From NCBI RefSeq assembly GCF_014197055.1, contig NZ_JACIEW010000004.1, positions 186,001 to 250,000 of the forward strand: a stretch of DNA of 64,000 nt. The letters are read 5' to 3'. This DNA is from Devosia subaequoris. GTDB taxonomy: Bacteria; Pseudomonadota; Alphaproteobacteria; Rhizobiales; Devosiaceae. A program made the translations under genes and the position numbers. Shown here in pieces: positions 1 to 8,300 of this stretch (position 1 is its first letter; each line of letters starts with the position of its first letter). Below the pieces are notes generated by a model. It saw only the letters and a list, made by a program, of their open reading frames with translations. It searched no databases and was not told the origin of the DNA.

Positions 1-1551
1 TCGCGCGAGGCGCCGGAGGAGGCGCTGGACGCAATTCGGGCCTTCAAACCCGGCGGCATTACTCGCATCTTTACGCCCGAGCTGGCCGATGAAATCGCGC
101 TGATGCGACACATCAACAGCGCCGGACCGGTGCCGATGACGGTCAGCGCCGACCTCGAGGGCAGCCGCATGAGCCTGCCTTTCGGGACTGAAGTGCCTAA
201 CCCGCTGGGGCTGGCGGCCATTGACGATGTGGAGGTCACCAGCACGATTTCGACGCTGATGGCCGAGGAAGCCCATGCCGTGGGGCTCAATTGGAGCTTT
301 ACCCCGGTCATCGACATCAACAAGGCCTTTCAGAGCGCGATCGTGGGCACGCGCTCTTATGGCGACGATGTGGAGCGCATCGAGCGCCATGCGCTGGCGC
401 AGATTGCCGCTTTCCAGAAACATGGCGTGGCTGCAACGGTGAAGCACTGGCCCGGCGAGGGCTATGATGATCGCGACCAGCACCTCGTGACGACGGTCAA
501 TCCGCTGAGCCTTGCCGAATGGGAAAAAACCTTCGGGCGGCTTTATCGCGCGGCCATCGAGGCGGGGGTGATGAGCGTGATGTCGGCCCATATCGCCTTT
601 CCTGCTTTTGTACGCGAGCTCGATCCCGAGGCCGGCGCCGAGGCTTATCGGCCGGCCACCCAGAGCGTTGTGCTGAACCAGACGCTGCTGCGCGAAAAGC
701 TCGGCTTTAATGGCCTGATCGTTTCGGACGCCACGCCCATGGCCGGGTTCGGCGATTGGGGCCCGCGCGAAGAGACCATCCCGCAATGCATCATTGCGGG
801 TTGTGACGTGATCCTGTTCTCCGACGACCCCAATGCGGACCTGATGTATCTGGTCAAGGCGGTGGCCGATGGCCGGCTGAGCCAGGAACGGGTGGACGAG
901 GCGGTGACGCGCGTATTGGCCCTCAAGGCAGCGGTGGGGCTGCACAAGGCAGATCAACCAGAGCCAGCGCTGGACAGTGCTGAAATGATCATGGCGCGCT
1001 CGACCAGCAAGCAGATTGCCAGCGCAGCTAGCGCGAAAGTGCCGACCCTGGTCAAGGATGTGACAAAGCTGCTGCCACTGACCCCGGCCAAACACAAGCG
1101 CGTGCTGATCTTCTCGACCGGGGCTGTACAACCTTTTGCCCCGGAGCCCCTGCCGCTATCCCTGCCGGATCTGCTGGCGCAGGAGGGGTTCGACGTCACT
1201 GAGTACAGCGAAGACATGCAGGTCAATCCCAGAGACTTCGACCTAGTGCTGTATCTGCTGGCTGAAGAAACTCTGCTGACACGGCAACGCATCTTCCTCA
1301 ACTGGCGAGCCCTGACAGGCAATGTGTTTGGCGCCATGAAGCGCTATTGGCATGATGTGCCCACGCTGATGGTCTCGCTGGGCTATCCCTATTATCTGCA
1401 CGATGCGCCGCGCGTGCCCACCTATGTGAACGCGTATGGTTCGAACGAGGAGATGCAGGCGGCCGTGGTCGAATGCCTGCTCGGCCGCAAGCCATTTGCC
1501 GGCAAGAATCCGGTCGACCCGTTCTGCGGCAGCGACCAGGGGAAATATTGA
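1..1551 (+). CDS. Glycoside hydrolase family 3 protein (beta-N-acetylhexosaminidase/beta-glucosidase type), 5'-truncated by window edge
   Basis: The reading frame is open from base 1, so the N-terminus lies outside the window; 516 residues are visible. The catalytic TIM barrel shows the GH3 signature KHWPGEG (about visible residue 148), which corresponds to the KH(F/W)PG(H/D)G substrate-binding motif. It also shows SDATPM (about 242), where the Asp is in the place of the GH3 nucleophile. After residue 320 comes a second alpha/beta domain of the GH3 C-terminal type, which makes this longer than a minimal NagZ. GH3 enzymes remove terminal beta-linked sugars. Whether the substrate is N-acetylglucosamine or glucose cannot be decided here. 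I see no signal peptide because the start is missing. Confidence 0.85.
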   Translation, partial: SREAPEEALDAIRAFKPGGITRIFTPELADEIALMRHINSAGPVPMTVSADLEGSRMSLPFGTEVPNPLGLAAIDDVEVTSTISTLMAEEAHAVGLNWSFTPVIDINKAFQSAIVGTRSYGDDVERIERHALAQIAAFQKHGVAATVKHWPGEGYDDRDQHLVTTVNPLSLAEWEKTFGRLYRAAIEAGVMSVMSAHIAFPAFVRELDPEAGAEAYRPATQSVVLNQTLLREKLGFNGLIVSDATPMAGFGDWGPREETIPQCIIAGCDVILFSDDPNADLMYLVKAVADGRLSQERVDEAVTRVLALKAAVGLHKADQPEPALDSAEMIMARSTSKQIASAASAKVPTLVKDVTKLLPLTPAKHKRVLIFSTGAVQPFAPEPLPLSLPDLLAQEGFDVTEYSEDMQVNPRDFDLVLYLLAEETLLTRQRIFLNWRALTGNVFGAMKRYWHDVPTLMVSLGYPYYLHDAPRVPTYVNAYGSNEEMQAAVVECLLGRKPFAGKNPVDPFCGSDQGKY

Positions 1552-1604
1552 ACCTCGGCTGCGTATCGCACCTTGCGGTGCACGGCCAGTCGCATAGCGC
1601 TGGT

Positions 1605-1656
1605 GGCCTTCTTGCCTGAGTTCGCTCCACCGGAGCGAATTTGCCTTCGGCCCGGC
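1605..1656. repeat. Interspersed palindromic repeat, copy 1
   Basis: This is one of at least five related intergenic elements in the window. It contains stem TTCGCTCC (1621-1628), loop ACC, stem GGAGCGAA (1632-1639). Conserved flanks GGCCTTCTTGCC and GCCTTCGGCCCGGC lie on either side. Copy 2 follows 27 bases downstream. Confidence 0.85.
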
Positions 1657-1683
1657 GCACCGCCTTTCGCGCACAGCGCTCAC

Positions 1684-1735
1684 GGCCTTCTTGCCTAAAT
1701 TCGCTCCACCGGAGCGAATTTGCCTTCGGCCCGGC
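1684..1735. repeat. Interspersed palindromic repeat, copy 2 (tandem with copy 1)
   Basis: It is nearly identical to copy 1 over 52 bases. The stem is longer: AAATTCGCTCC (1697-1707), loop ACC, GGAGCGAATTT (1711-1721). It lies just upstream of pncB, so a role as a transcribed hairpin is possible. It also creates a false N-terminal extension of the pncB reading frame. Confidence 0.85.
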
Positions 1736-1772
1736 TCGAAGCTACAAAGCCCGGCGCGCTTTGGGGACACTG

Positions 1773-3080
1773 ATGGCCACCTATACCGATATCGCCCGCC
1801 GGGTTTACAACCACACCTTCAAGCTCGATCCGATCGTGCGGAGTCTGCTGGACACCGATTTCTACAAGCTCTTAATGCTGCAGATGGTGTGGGGGCTGTA
1901 TCCCAAGGTCGAAGCGACGTTCAGCCTGATCAATCGCACCAGTTCGGTGCGGCTGGCCGATGAAATCGACATCGATGAACTGCGCGCGCAACTGGACCAT
2001 TGCCGCAGCCTGCGCTTCTCGAAAAAGGAAATGATCTGGCTGGCGGGTAATACGTTTTACGGTTCGCGCCAGATCTTCCAGCCTGGCTTCCTGCGCTGGC
2101 TGGAAAACTTTCAGCTCCCCGAATACCGGCTGGAAAAGCGTGACGGCCAGTTCGTGTTGGAGTTTCCCGGGCTCTGGGTGGAAACCACCATGTGGGAGAT
2201 CCCGGCACTGGCCATCATCAATGAATTGCGTAGCCGCGCCGCGATGAAGCGCTACGGGCCGTTCACGCTGGACGTGCTCTATGCCCGCGCCAAGGCCAAG
2301 ATGTGGGAGAAGGTGGAGCGTCTGCAAAAGCTGCCCGATCTCAAAATTTCCGACTTTGGTACGCGACGGCGGCATTCCTTTCTCTGGCAGCGCTGGTGCG
2401 TCGAAGCACTCAAGGAAGGGATCGGCGCCAATATGACCGGCACTTCCAATGTGAAGCTGGCGATGGACAATGATCTCGAGGCGCTGGGCACCAATGCCCA
2501 TGAACTGCCCATGGTGCTGGCGGCGCTGGCTCGGTCCGATGAGGAGTTGCGCGAAGCCCCTTATCGGGTGCTGCAGGACTGGAAGAGCTATTATGGCGGC
2601 AACCTGCTAATCGTCTTGCCCGACGCGTTCGGGACGAACGCATTTCTGCGCGATGCGCCGGACTGGGTAGCCGATTGGACCGGTTTCCGGCCCGACAGCG
2701 CGCCGGCCATTTCCGGTGGCGAAAAGATCATCGATTTCTGGAAAGCGCGCGGTCGCGACCCCAAGGAGAAGCTGCTGATCTTTTCCGATGGGCTCGATGT
2801 CGACATGATCGAGGAAGCCTATCTGCATTTTGACGGCAAGGTGCGCATGAGTTTTGGCTGGGGCACGAACCTGACCAATGATTTTGCAGGCTGTGCACCG
2901 GACCCGAATCCGGGCCTGACGCCGATTTCAATCGTTGCCAAGGTGAGCCAGGCCAATGGCCGGCCCGCCGTAAAGCTTTCGGACAATCCGGCCAAGGCCA
3001 CGGGTGACAGCCAGGAGATCGCGCGTTACCTGCGGGTCTTCGGCGATGCGGGCCGGGAAGAACACGCCGTCCGCGTCTAA
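1773..3080 (+). CDS. pncB: Nicotinate phosphoribosyltransferase
   Basis: It condenses nicotinate with PRPP to nicotinate mononucleotide in the Preiss-Handler NAD salvage pathway. From ATG 1773 it has 435 residues, the usual length for PncB. It begins with the characteristic block [16 protein letters not shown] (about residues 23-38), has [12 protein letters not shown] in the middle (the GTRRR phosphate-binding region) and [10 protein letters not shown] near the C-terminus. The frame stays open back to 1641, but that part is translated repeat DNA. ATG 1773 is preceded by GGGGA and matches family starts. The partner gene pncA, which makes nicotinate from nicotinamide, lies at 60.6 kb on the other strand. 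Confidence 0.96.
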   Translation: MATYTDIARRVYNHTFKLDPIVRSLLDTDFYKLLMLQMVWGLYPKVEATFSLINRTSSVRLADEIDIDELRAQLDHCRSLRFSKKEMIWLAGNTFYGSRQIFQPGFLRWLENFQLPEYRLEKRDGQFVLEFPGLWVETTMWEIPALAIINELRSRAAMKRYGPFTLDVLYARAKAKMWEKVERLQKLPDLKISDFGTRRRHSFLWQRWCVEALKEGIGANMTGTSNVKLAMDNDLEALGTNAHELPMVLAALARSDEELREAPYRVLQDWKSYYGGNLLIVLPDAFGTNAFLRDAPDWVADWTGFRPDSAPAISGGEKIIDFWKARGRDPKEKLLIFSDGLDVDMIEEAYLHFDGKVRMSFGWGTNLTNDFAGCAPDPNPGLTPISIVAKVSQANGRPAVKLSDNPAKATGDSQEIARYLRVFGDAGREEHAVRV

Positions 3081-3123
3081 TCGGCTCCGGCCGGTCCACC
3101 GCCATCACAAATATTGCTGGTCT

Positions 3124-3207
3124 GTGGAGAACCCCACGGGGGGCTGCCGCGTTAAGGCTCGATGAACCATCGGCGGCCAGTTTGGCCGTCGGGGGCTCTA
3201 CGGAGCC
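3124..3207 (+). promoter_or_regulatory. Hairpin-rich leader of the 85-residue unknown gene
   Basis: Four short perfect stems follow one another: GTGG/CCAC (3124-3137), CGATG-AAC-CATCG (3160-3172), CGGCCA-GTT-TGGCCG (3174-3188) and GGCTC-TACG-GAGCC (3194-3207). The last ends four bases before the start codon at 3212 and would cover the ribosome-binding region. I could not match it to a known riboswitch consensus. It may be a cis-regulatory RNA or simply GC-rich structure. Confidence 0.35.
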
Positions 3208-3211
3208 AAGT

Positions 3212-3469
3212 ATGAGTGTTGAATTGATCGATATTGCCCTGGCTGAACACCAGCCACACCCCACCCTTGCCAAACGTATGACCGGAAAGGTCCGGGCCGT
3301 CTTGACCGAAACAATCGGGGTAAGGGAGGTTCGTCACGAAATCCTGGTGCCGGTCTGGCTCGATGTACAGACGGGGATGAGCGAAGAGGACATTGAGCTG
3401 GGCCTGATGGTCAAGGCGGCCGATATCGTGGGGCGCCTCAAGCAGCACATGGGCGTGGTACCGGGCTAG
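3212..3469 (+). CDS. Small protein of unknown function (85 aa)
   Basis: The protein is MSVELIDIALAEHQ... and ends ...MGVVPG. It is mixed and acidic, with no signal peptide, membrane segment or cysteine. I do not recognise a family. ATG 3212 is chosen over a TTG ten codons upstream (3182), because the TTG falls inside the leader hairpins. Codon use resembles its neighbours, which supports a real gene. It stands alone, convergent with the gene ending at 3486. The structured leader in front of it is its most notable feature. Confidence 0.6.
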   Translation: MSVELIDIALAEHQPHPTLAKRMTGKVRAVLTETIGVREVRHEILVPVWLDVQTGMSEEDIELGLMVKAADIVGRLKQHMGVVPG

Positions 3470-3485
3470 CCGCGCCCATAGGAGG

Positions 3486-3725
3486 TCACGGTCGCACGCG
3501 CCGCATTTCTTCGAGAAACTTGCGCTGGATTTCTGTCTGGCGCTGGGGGTCGCGCGGTGTGACCTGCGCCGAGATGACTGGCTGGTCCTGATGCCAAGCC
3601 GGAGTCCTGGCCAGTGCCCGGGCGCGCTGGTTCAACTTTGAGCGCTGCTCTTTGCTTTCATCATGGAAAAACCAGATAATGGAAGCGGCGATGACGGCCC
3701 AGATGGCCAACAGTTCCCAAACCAT
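3486..3725 (-). CDS. Small single-span membrane protein of unknown function (79 aa)
   Basis: One hydrophobic helix fills residues 2-20 (VWELLAIWAVIAASIIWFF). A charged, Arg/Gln-rich cytoplasmic-type tail follows, with a predicted helix near the end (TEIQRKFLEEMRRVRP). The start is supported by a strong AGGAGG six bases upstream. No family is recognised. The arrangement fits a small inner-membrane anchor or regulatory peptide. Confidence 0.65.
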   Translation of the reverse strand: MVWELLAIWAVIAASIIWFFHDESKEQRSKLNQRARALARTPAWHQDQPVISAQVTPRDPQRQTEIQRKFLEEMRRVRP

Positions 3726-3823
3726 GGCTTCCTCCTGCTCGGTGCATGAAAGTCATAGCTAACAAGAGGTTAATGGGGGAAGCGGAAACCGGTTTTAGGC
3801 TTAACCGGTAAAATTGCATCCAA

Positions 3824-4624
3824 TCAGCGCTGCGCCGGCAGTTGCCCGCCGCGATTGAGCGTCACCAGCATGGCGCGCACCTGCGCTTCGGCCGCCCTGG
3901 TGACGGCCTTGCGATCAGCGCCCTGATTGAGCGACATGGGCGTGCCGAAGGCGACGGTGACGTCCTTGACCGGACCGGTGAGAATTTCGGCGATGTTCTG
4001 CCTGATCGATCTGGATTTAATCCAGGCGATCAGCGAACGCTCATTGCGGCTGACGGCAAGCCCCTGGAGCCGGGTATAGGCGATAGTGAGGGGCTGGATC
4101 AGCACTTCGCTGGCGCCGGCGTCCAGCATGGCGTGCTGGGCCGCCCCGATCAGGGCCGAGCGGAACGGCAGCACATGGGTGCCGATATCGGACTGGCCTT
4201 CGGCAAACAGCAGCACGGCATTGCCGCCCGACATGTGCCGGCCCATGGCCTGGGCCGTACGCCCGGCATCGGAGCGCCTGGTGCGGTCGACATAGATGGT
4301 GCGCTGGAGATTGGCCATCATGCCCACAAAGGGCCAGCTCCTCACTTCGCGTTTGGCGACAAAGGTGACATGGGCCACCGAGCCGATGGCGATAATATCG
4401 GTCCAGGAAATGTGGTTGGAAACAAGCAAGGTCCCGCGGCCATGCGAGGCTGTGCCAATGACATTGACCCGAAGGCCCAGAAAGACACAGCCCAGGCGGT
4501 GGAACAGACGCGGCAGCACATTCCAGAAGGGTAGTTTGAGCCACAGGATCAGGGCCTGGAGCGGAATAACGACCAGCATGAACGGCACTAAGACAAACAG
4601 GAAAAAAACGATCCTGAAGATCAT
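3824..4624 (-). CDS. plsC: 1-acyl-sn-glycerol-3-phosphate acyltransferase (PlsC family)
   Basis: It transfers an acyl group to lysophosphatidate, giving phosphatidate for membrane lipid synthesis. In some rhizobia related paralogues (OlsA) acylate lyso-ornithine lipid instead. The 266-residue protein starts with a hydrophobic anchor (about residues 2-30). It carries the catalytic HX4D motif in VSNHISWTDI (about 70-79), and the second acyltransferase block FAEGQSDIG (about 140), a variant of FPEGTRS. Its ATG overlaps the stop of the upstream fur gene by four bases (ATGA), so the two are translationally coupled in the tsaB-rimI-fur-plsC run. Confidence 0.9.
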   Translation of the reverse strand: MIFRIVFFLFVLVPFMLVVIPLQALILWLKLPFWNVLPRLFHRLGCVFLGLRVNVIGTASHGRGTLLVSNHISWTDIIAIGSVAHVTFVAKREVRSWPFVGMMANLQRTIYVDRTRRSDAGRTAQAMGRHMSGGNAVLLFAEGQSDIGTHVLPFRSALIGAAQHAMLDAGASEVLIQPLTIAYTRLQGLAVSRNERSLIAWIKSRSIRQNIAEILTGPVKDVTVAFGTPMSLNQGADRKAVTRAAEAQVRAMLVTLNRGGQLPAQR

Positions 4625-5073
4625 TTGGCAGGCTCGTCTTTTTTCGTCCTATCAGCCAGCGGCACCGCATAAAGTTCAAGCCGATGATCCACCAGCTTAT
4701 AGCCGAGGCGTTTGGCAATCACCTCCTGGATGGCCTCGATCTCCTCGTTGCGGAACTCGATCACCGTGCCGGAGCGAATGTCGATGAGATGGTCGTGATG
4801 CTCGTCCGGGATCAGCTCGAAGCGGGCGCGACCGTCCTTGAAGTCATGCTTGGTCACCAGGCCCGCCTCTTCGAACAGGTTCACCGTGCGATAGACCGTG
4901 GAGAGCGAGATGCGCGGATCAAGCGCCGAGGCACGGCGATAGAGCTCTTCGACATCGGGATGATCGGAGGCCTCCTCGATGACCCGGGCAATGGTGCGCC
5001 GCTGCTCGGTCATACGCATGCCGCGCGCGACGCAGGCCTCCTCAAGAGTGGGATCGGAGGGGTTTCTGTTCAA
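4621..5073 (-). CDS. fur: Fur/Mur-family metalloregulator
   Basis: It is a dimeric metal-responsive repressor of 150 residues, a normal Fur length. The N-terminal winged helix contains the recognition helix region SLSTVYRTVNLFEEAGLV (about 57-74). The dimerisation domain has the metal-binding cluster HHDHLIDI (about 91-98). It lacks the haem-binding features expected of Irr. In rhizobia the orthologue at this locus is often manganese-responsive (Mur), so iron versus manganese sensing cannot be settled from sequence. It is downstream of rimI by 36 bases and overlaps plsC. Confidence 0.9.
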   Translation of the reverse strand: MNRNPSDPTLEEACVARGMRMTEQRRTIARVIEEASDHPDVEELYRRASALDPRISLSTVYRTVNLFEEAGLVTKHDFKDGRARFELIPDEHHDHLIDIRSGTVIEFRNEEIEAIQEVIAKRLGYKLVDHRLELYAVPLADRTKKDEPAK

Positions 5074-5109
5074 GCCATCGCTCCCTGATCTTGGTTGGCA
5101 AAGGTCCGG

Positions 5110-5589
5110 TTACCCAAGATCACGCGCCATGACAAGCGCGGTGGCCGCGCTACCATCGGGGCGGGGATAATATCCCTTGCGCTTCGAAATGGCTTCAAAA
5201 CCCAGCGCCTTGTAGAGCCGGACAGCGGAGGCATTCTGCTCATCGACCTCAAGGAACATGCGCCGGGCCGGCGAGAGCATGAGATCGGCAAAGACCGCAT
5301 CCATCAGCGCCCGCCCAATGCCCTTGCCGCGCCATTTGGGATCCACGGCGATGGTGAGCAATTCGGATTCGTCGGCAGCGATGCGGATCAGCGCAAAGCC
5401 GGATATCCTGCGCCGCGCATCGCAGGCCACATAGGTGAGACAGGCGCGATCGGCCAGGAAACTCTCGAACTCCGTGCTCGGCCAACCGCGATAAAAGCTC
5501 AGCGCGTGAATGCGCGCCAGTTCCCGCGCGTCGCTGGCCTCGGCCGGTTCGACATGCAGCCCGCCGGGGGCCATCCAGAATTTGAGCAT
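5110..5589 (-). CDS. rimI: Ribosomal protein S18-alanine N-acetyltransferase (GNAT)
   Basis: It is a 159-residue GNAT acetyltransferase. The acetyl-CoA pyrophosphate loop is visible as WRGKGIGRALM (about 91-101), preceded by the beta-4 strand LLTIAVDPK. The segment NASAVRLYKALGFEA (about 125-140) is typical of RimI. Its ATG overlaps the tsaB stop (ATGA at 5586-5589), and tsaB-rimI linkage is a widespread bacterial arrangement. That context is the main reason for preferring RimI over another GNAT. Confidence 0.88.
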   Translation of the reverse strand: MLKFWMAPGGLHVEPAEASDARELARIHALSFYRGWPSTEFESFLADRACLTYVACDARRRISGFALIRIAADESELLTIAVDPKWRGKGIGRALMDAVFADLMLSPARRMFLEVDEQNASAVRLYKALGFEAISKRKGYYPRPDGSAATALVMARDLG

Positions 5590-6197
5590 CAGGCCCGCCT
5601 CGGGATGCGCGCCGCGTCCTGTGGCTTGGCGTCGGCATCGCGCACATAGCTGGCGTGGGGCGGGAAGGCCTGCGGATCGGCCGCAGCGGCGAAGCGGGCC
5701 ATGGCGGCAATGTCGATGAAGGGAGACTGGATCAGTTCCGCGCCCTCAGGCACGGCAGCGATTGCCCGCTCCATGGACAGAAGGCGCGGTCCGTTGAGGC
5801 TGACACCGGGCGTCGCAAACAGCTCGAAATAGGCTTCGCCGCGCCGCGCATCGAGCAGCACGGCCACCGGGCCGCTGCTTGCCGAGAGGGACAGGGCGAG
5901 CAGGTTGGGGATGCCCAGTACGGGGATGTTGCGGGCCACGCCCAGACCCCGGGCGGCGGACAGACCGATCCGCAGGCCGGTGAACGAGCCCGGGCCGGTG
6001 GTGACGGCAATGCGGGTTATATCGGGATGGCCAAGGTGATTGCGCGCCAACAGGGTCTCAAGCCGGCCAAACAGGATTTCGGCATGGCCCTTGGCGATAT
6101 CGACCAGTTCCGCATCCACTTGCCCATCGGCGCGCAACAGGGCCAGTTGCAGGCGCGGCGCGGCGGTGTCGATGGCAAGAGTGATCGGCTGGGTCAT
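5589..6197 (-). CDS. tsaB: tRNA N6-threonylcarbamoyladenosine biosynthesis protein TsaB
   Basis: TsaB is the ASKHA-fold partner of TsaD in making t6A37 on ANN-decoding tRNAs. It has 202 residues from ATG 6197, which has GGGAG upstream. It opens with the phosphate-binding strand ITLAIDTAAPRLQLAL and has the family hallmark TTGPGSFTGLRIGLSAARGL (about 73-92). The frame extends upstream to 6857, but that 220-residue extension is the antisense of lnt and is compositionally unlike a protein. The start faces lnt across a 144-base divergent region. Confidence 0.94.
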   Translation of the reverse strand: MTQPITLAIDTAAPRLQLALLRADGQVDAELVDIAKGHAEILFGRLETLLARNHLGHPDITRIAVTTGPGSFTGLRIGLSAARGLGVARNIPVLGIPNLLALSLSASSGPVAVLLDARRGEAYFELFATPGVSLNGPRLLSMERAIAAVPEGAELIQSPFIDIAAMARFAAAADPQAFPPHASYVRDADAKPQDAARIPRRA

Positions 6198-6341
6198 GTT
6201 GGCTCCCGCTCCGGCTGATGGAGCGCTGTTTTGAAGTAGCGCCAGAGGCAGGCCAAGTCCACCACCAAGCACCTGTCTTGACGCTTCGAGTGGCGGCGAC
6301 CACCTTGCCCGCATGCCCAGTGATTCGCTTCTTCTGCGCCC

Positions 6342-7958
6342 ATGACCTGGCTGGCCGAAACCACCATGCTCAGCCATGGCTGGCGCCGCTTTGTGCTGCT
6401 CCTGCTGGCCGGGGCCATTGCGGGTCTTTCGGTGCCCCCGTTCTTTGTGCTGCCGGCGCTGTTCGCGGCCATGCCGATCTGGGTCTGGGCGCTGGATGGT
6501 GCCGAGCGGCTGGGTGGCTGGCGACGGCTGTTCGGCCCCGCCTTTTCCATCGGCTTCGCCTTTGGCCTGGGTTATTTCCTGGTCGCCCTGCACTGGCTCG
6601 GTGCCGCCTTCTTCATTGACGGCGGCTGGGTGCTGGCGGCCATGCCGTTCGCCATTCTGGCACTTTCGGCGCTGATCGCGCTGTTCTGGGGGTTGGCCAG
6701 TGCCCTGGCGCATTTGAGCTGGAGCCATGGCTGGGTGCGGATCCTCACCCTCACTGCGTGGCTCACCGCAACAGAATACGCGCGCGGGCATCTGTTTTCC
6801 GGTTTTCCCTTTGACCTCCTGGGCTACAGCCTGACCGGAACCGATGAGATGATGCAATTGGCTTCGGTGATCGGGGTTTATGGACTGACCTTCCTGGCAC
6901 CGCTGCTGGCCATGACCCCTGCCCTGGTCTGGCCGGCCGACAATCGCGGCTGGTCACAACGGCTGGCACCGATTTTCCTGGCACTGCTGGTGGTTGCAGG
7001 CCAGCTTGGCTATGGCTGGAACCGGCTGAGCGGCACGGTGTCGACCGAGCGTCAGGACATGAATCTACGCCTGGTGCAGCCGCTGGTCTATGAGCATACC
7101 GATTTCGGCAATGTCGACCCGGTGGCGCTGATCGACCGGCTGCTGATGCTTTCGGACATGCGCATGAGCCCCTCTGATCAGGGGCTCAACGACATCACGC
7201 ATCTGATCTGGCCCGAATCGAGCCTGCCGTTTTTCCTCGAGAGCTATCCCGAGGCGCTGGCGCGCATTGCCCGCCTGCTGCCCGAACAGGCAAGCCTGTT
7301 GGCCGGGGTGCCGCGCCGTCCCTTTGCGACCGGCCCGCTGGAGGTCACAGGGGCGCCGCATAATTCGGTGGTGGCGATCGACACCGAAGGCGAGGTGGTG
7401 GCGAGCTATGACAAGTCCCATCTGGTGCCGTTCGGCGAATATCTGCCCTTTGCCGATTTTTTCGCGCAATTGGGCATCAAGCAGTTCGTGCCCGGGGCCG
7501 ATGGCTGGTCGCCCGGCGATGTGAAACGGCGGCTGTTGAACCTGCCCGCAGCGCCGGCTCCGCTGGTGCTGGTGTGCTACGAGATCATTTTTTCCGGCGA
7601 TCTGGGAGATACGGCAGGCGCGCAGTTCCTGCTCAACCTGACCAATGATGCCTGGTTCGATGGTTCGGTTGGGCCGGCCCAGCACGCCCACCATGCGCGG
7701 CTCCGCGCTGTCGAGGAGGGCATGAGCCTGGTGCGGGCCGCCAATACCGGCCTGACCTTTGCCACGGATCCGCTTGGCCGGGTGAGCGGCGAACTGGCGC
7801 CCGGGGAAATGGCCGTGCTCGATGTGCGCCCGCATGAGCGGCTGGCCGGCACCGTGTTCCAGTCGGTGCGGCACTGGCCGGTGCTGATCGCTGTGCTGGC
7901 CGGGATATTGGCCGGATTGGTCGCCTCACGCCGGGCTCGCAAGCGGCGCCCGGAATAG
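6342..7958 (+). CDS. lnt: Apolipoprotein N-acyltransferase
   Basis: It adds the third acyl chain to lipoproteins in the inner membrane. At 538 residues it is the normal length. About six to seven hydrophobic segments fill residues 10-215, a carbon-nitrogen hydrolase domain spans 225-500, and a final helix lies near 508-528. The catalytic triad is visible: Glu292 in WPESSLPFF, Lys358 in YDKSHLVPFGEY and Cys412 in VCYEIIF. ATG 6366 is an alternative start eight codons downstream. A bidirectional terminator follows directly. It would process the lipoproteins predicted at 47.8 and 59.3 kb. Confidence 0.96.
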   Translation: MTWLAETTMLSHGWRRFVLLLLAGAIAGLSVPPFFVLPALFAAMPIWVWALDGAERLGGWRRLFGPAFSIGFAFGLGYFLVALHWLGAAFFIDGGWVLAAMPFAILALSALIALFWGLASALAHLSWSHGWVRILTLTAWLTATEYARGHLFSGFPFDLLGYSLTGTDEMMQLASVIGVYGLTFLAPLLAMTPALVWPADNRGWSQRLAPIFLALLVVAGQLGYGWNRLSGTVSTERQDMNLRLVQPLVYEHTDFGNVDPVALIDRLLMLSDMRMSPSDQGLNDITHLIWPESSLPFFLESYPEALARIARLLPEQASLLAGVPRRPFATGPLEVTGAPHNSVVAIDTEGEVVASYDKSHLVPFGEYLPFADFFAQLGIKQFVPGADGWSPGDVKRRLLNLPAAPAPLVLVCYEIIFSGDLGDTAGAQFLLNLTNDAWFDGSVGPAQHAHHARLRAVEEGMSLVRAANTGLTFATDPLGRVSGELAPGEMAVLDVRPHERLAGTVFQSVRHWPVLIAVLAGILAGLVASRRARKRRPE

Positions 7959-7959
7959 C

Positions 7960-7993
7960 AAAACCCCGACTGCATTGCTGCAATCGGGGTTTT
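7960..7993. terminator. Bidirectional intrinsic terminator between lnt and tRNA-Leu
   Basis: Stem AAAACCCCGA (7960-7969) pairs with TCGGGGTTTT (7984-7993), with an inner TGCA/TGCA helix. The A/T ends give a U-tract in both directions, so it can serve lnt on the plus strand and the tRNA on the minus strand. Confidence 0.88.
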
Positions 7994-8000
7994 GAGAAAT

Positions 8001-8085
8001 TGGTGCCCAGAAAAGGACTCGAACCTTCACGCCTTGCGGCACACGGACCTGAACCGTGCGCGTCTACCAATTCCGCCATCTGGGC
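8001..8085 (-). tRNA. tRNA-Leu (anticodon CAG)
   Basis: Read on the minus strand it begins GCCCAGATGGCGGAATTGGT and ends TCTGGGCACCA, with the 3' CCA encoded. Acceptor stem GCCCAGA pairs with TCTGGGC. The D-arm has GGCGGAATTGGTAGACGC. The anticodon loop centre is TTCAGGT, giving CAG for CUG codons. There is the long variable arm of a class II tRNA and the T-loop GTTCGAGTC. Length is 85 bases. CUG is the dominant leucine codon in this GC-rich genome. Confidence 0.97.
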
Positions 8086-8097
8086 GACGGCGGTGTG

Positions 8098-8124
8098 TCT
8101 ATGGCGATGCCGGGGCATTGTCAA
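8098..8124 (-). promoter_or_regulatory. Probable sigma-70 promoter of tRNA-Leu
   Basis: On the minus strand, consensus TTGACA (complement of 8119-8124) is followed after 15 bases by CATAGA (complement of 8098-8103), 13 bases upstream of the tRNA 5' end. The -35 is perfect; the -10 and spacing are weaker. Confidence 0.5.
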
Positions 8125-8300
8125 TGCGCATTCTCTTAGATTGTCAGAAGTTTGCACCGTCACAGGTTTTCGACGCGTGGCTACCTCTGCAAATTCCCAC
8201 CCGGACCGGGCTTTGCAGCGTGCAGCAAGGCTCGACAGGAACGGGCGGGCTGGGCTAGAAGCGGAACCAATATTGTCTCGCCTGATCTCGGAGCCCCACC

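Noticed and set aside
6198..6857. 220-residue N-terminal extension of tsaB
   Set aside because: It is antisense to lnt, rich in Gln/Arg/Gly, and TsaB proteins begin at MTQPITLAID; a good ribosome-binding site precedes ATG 6197.
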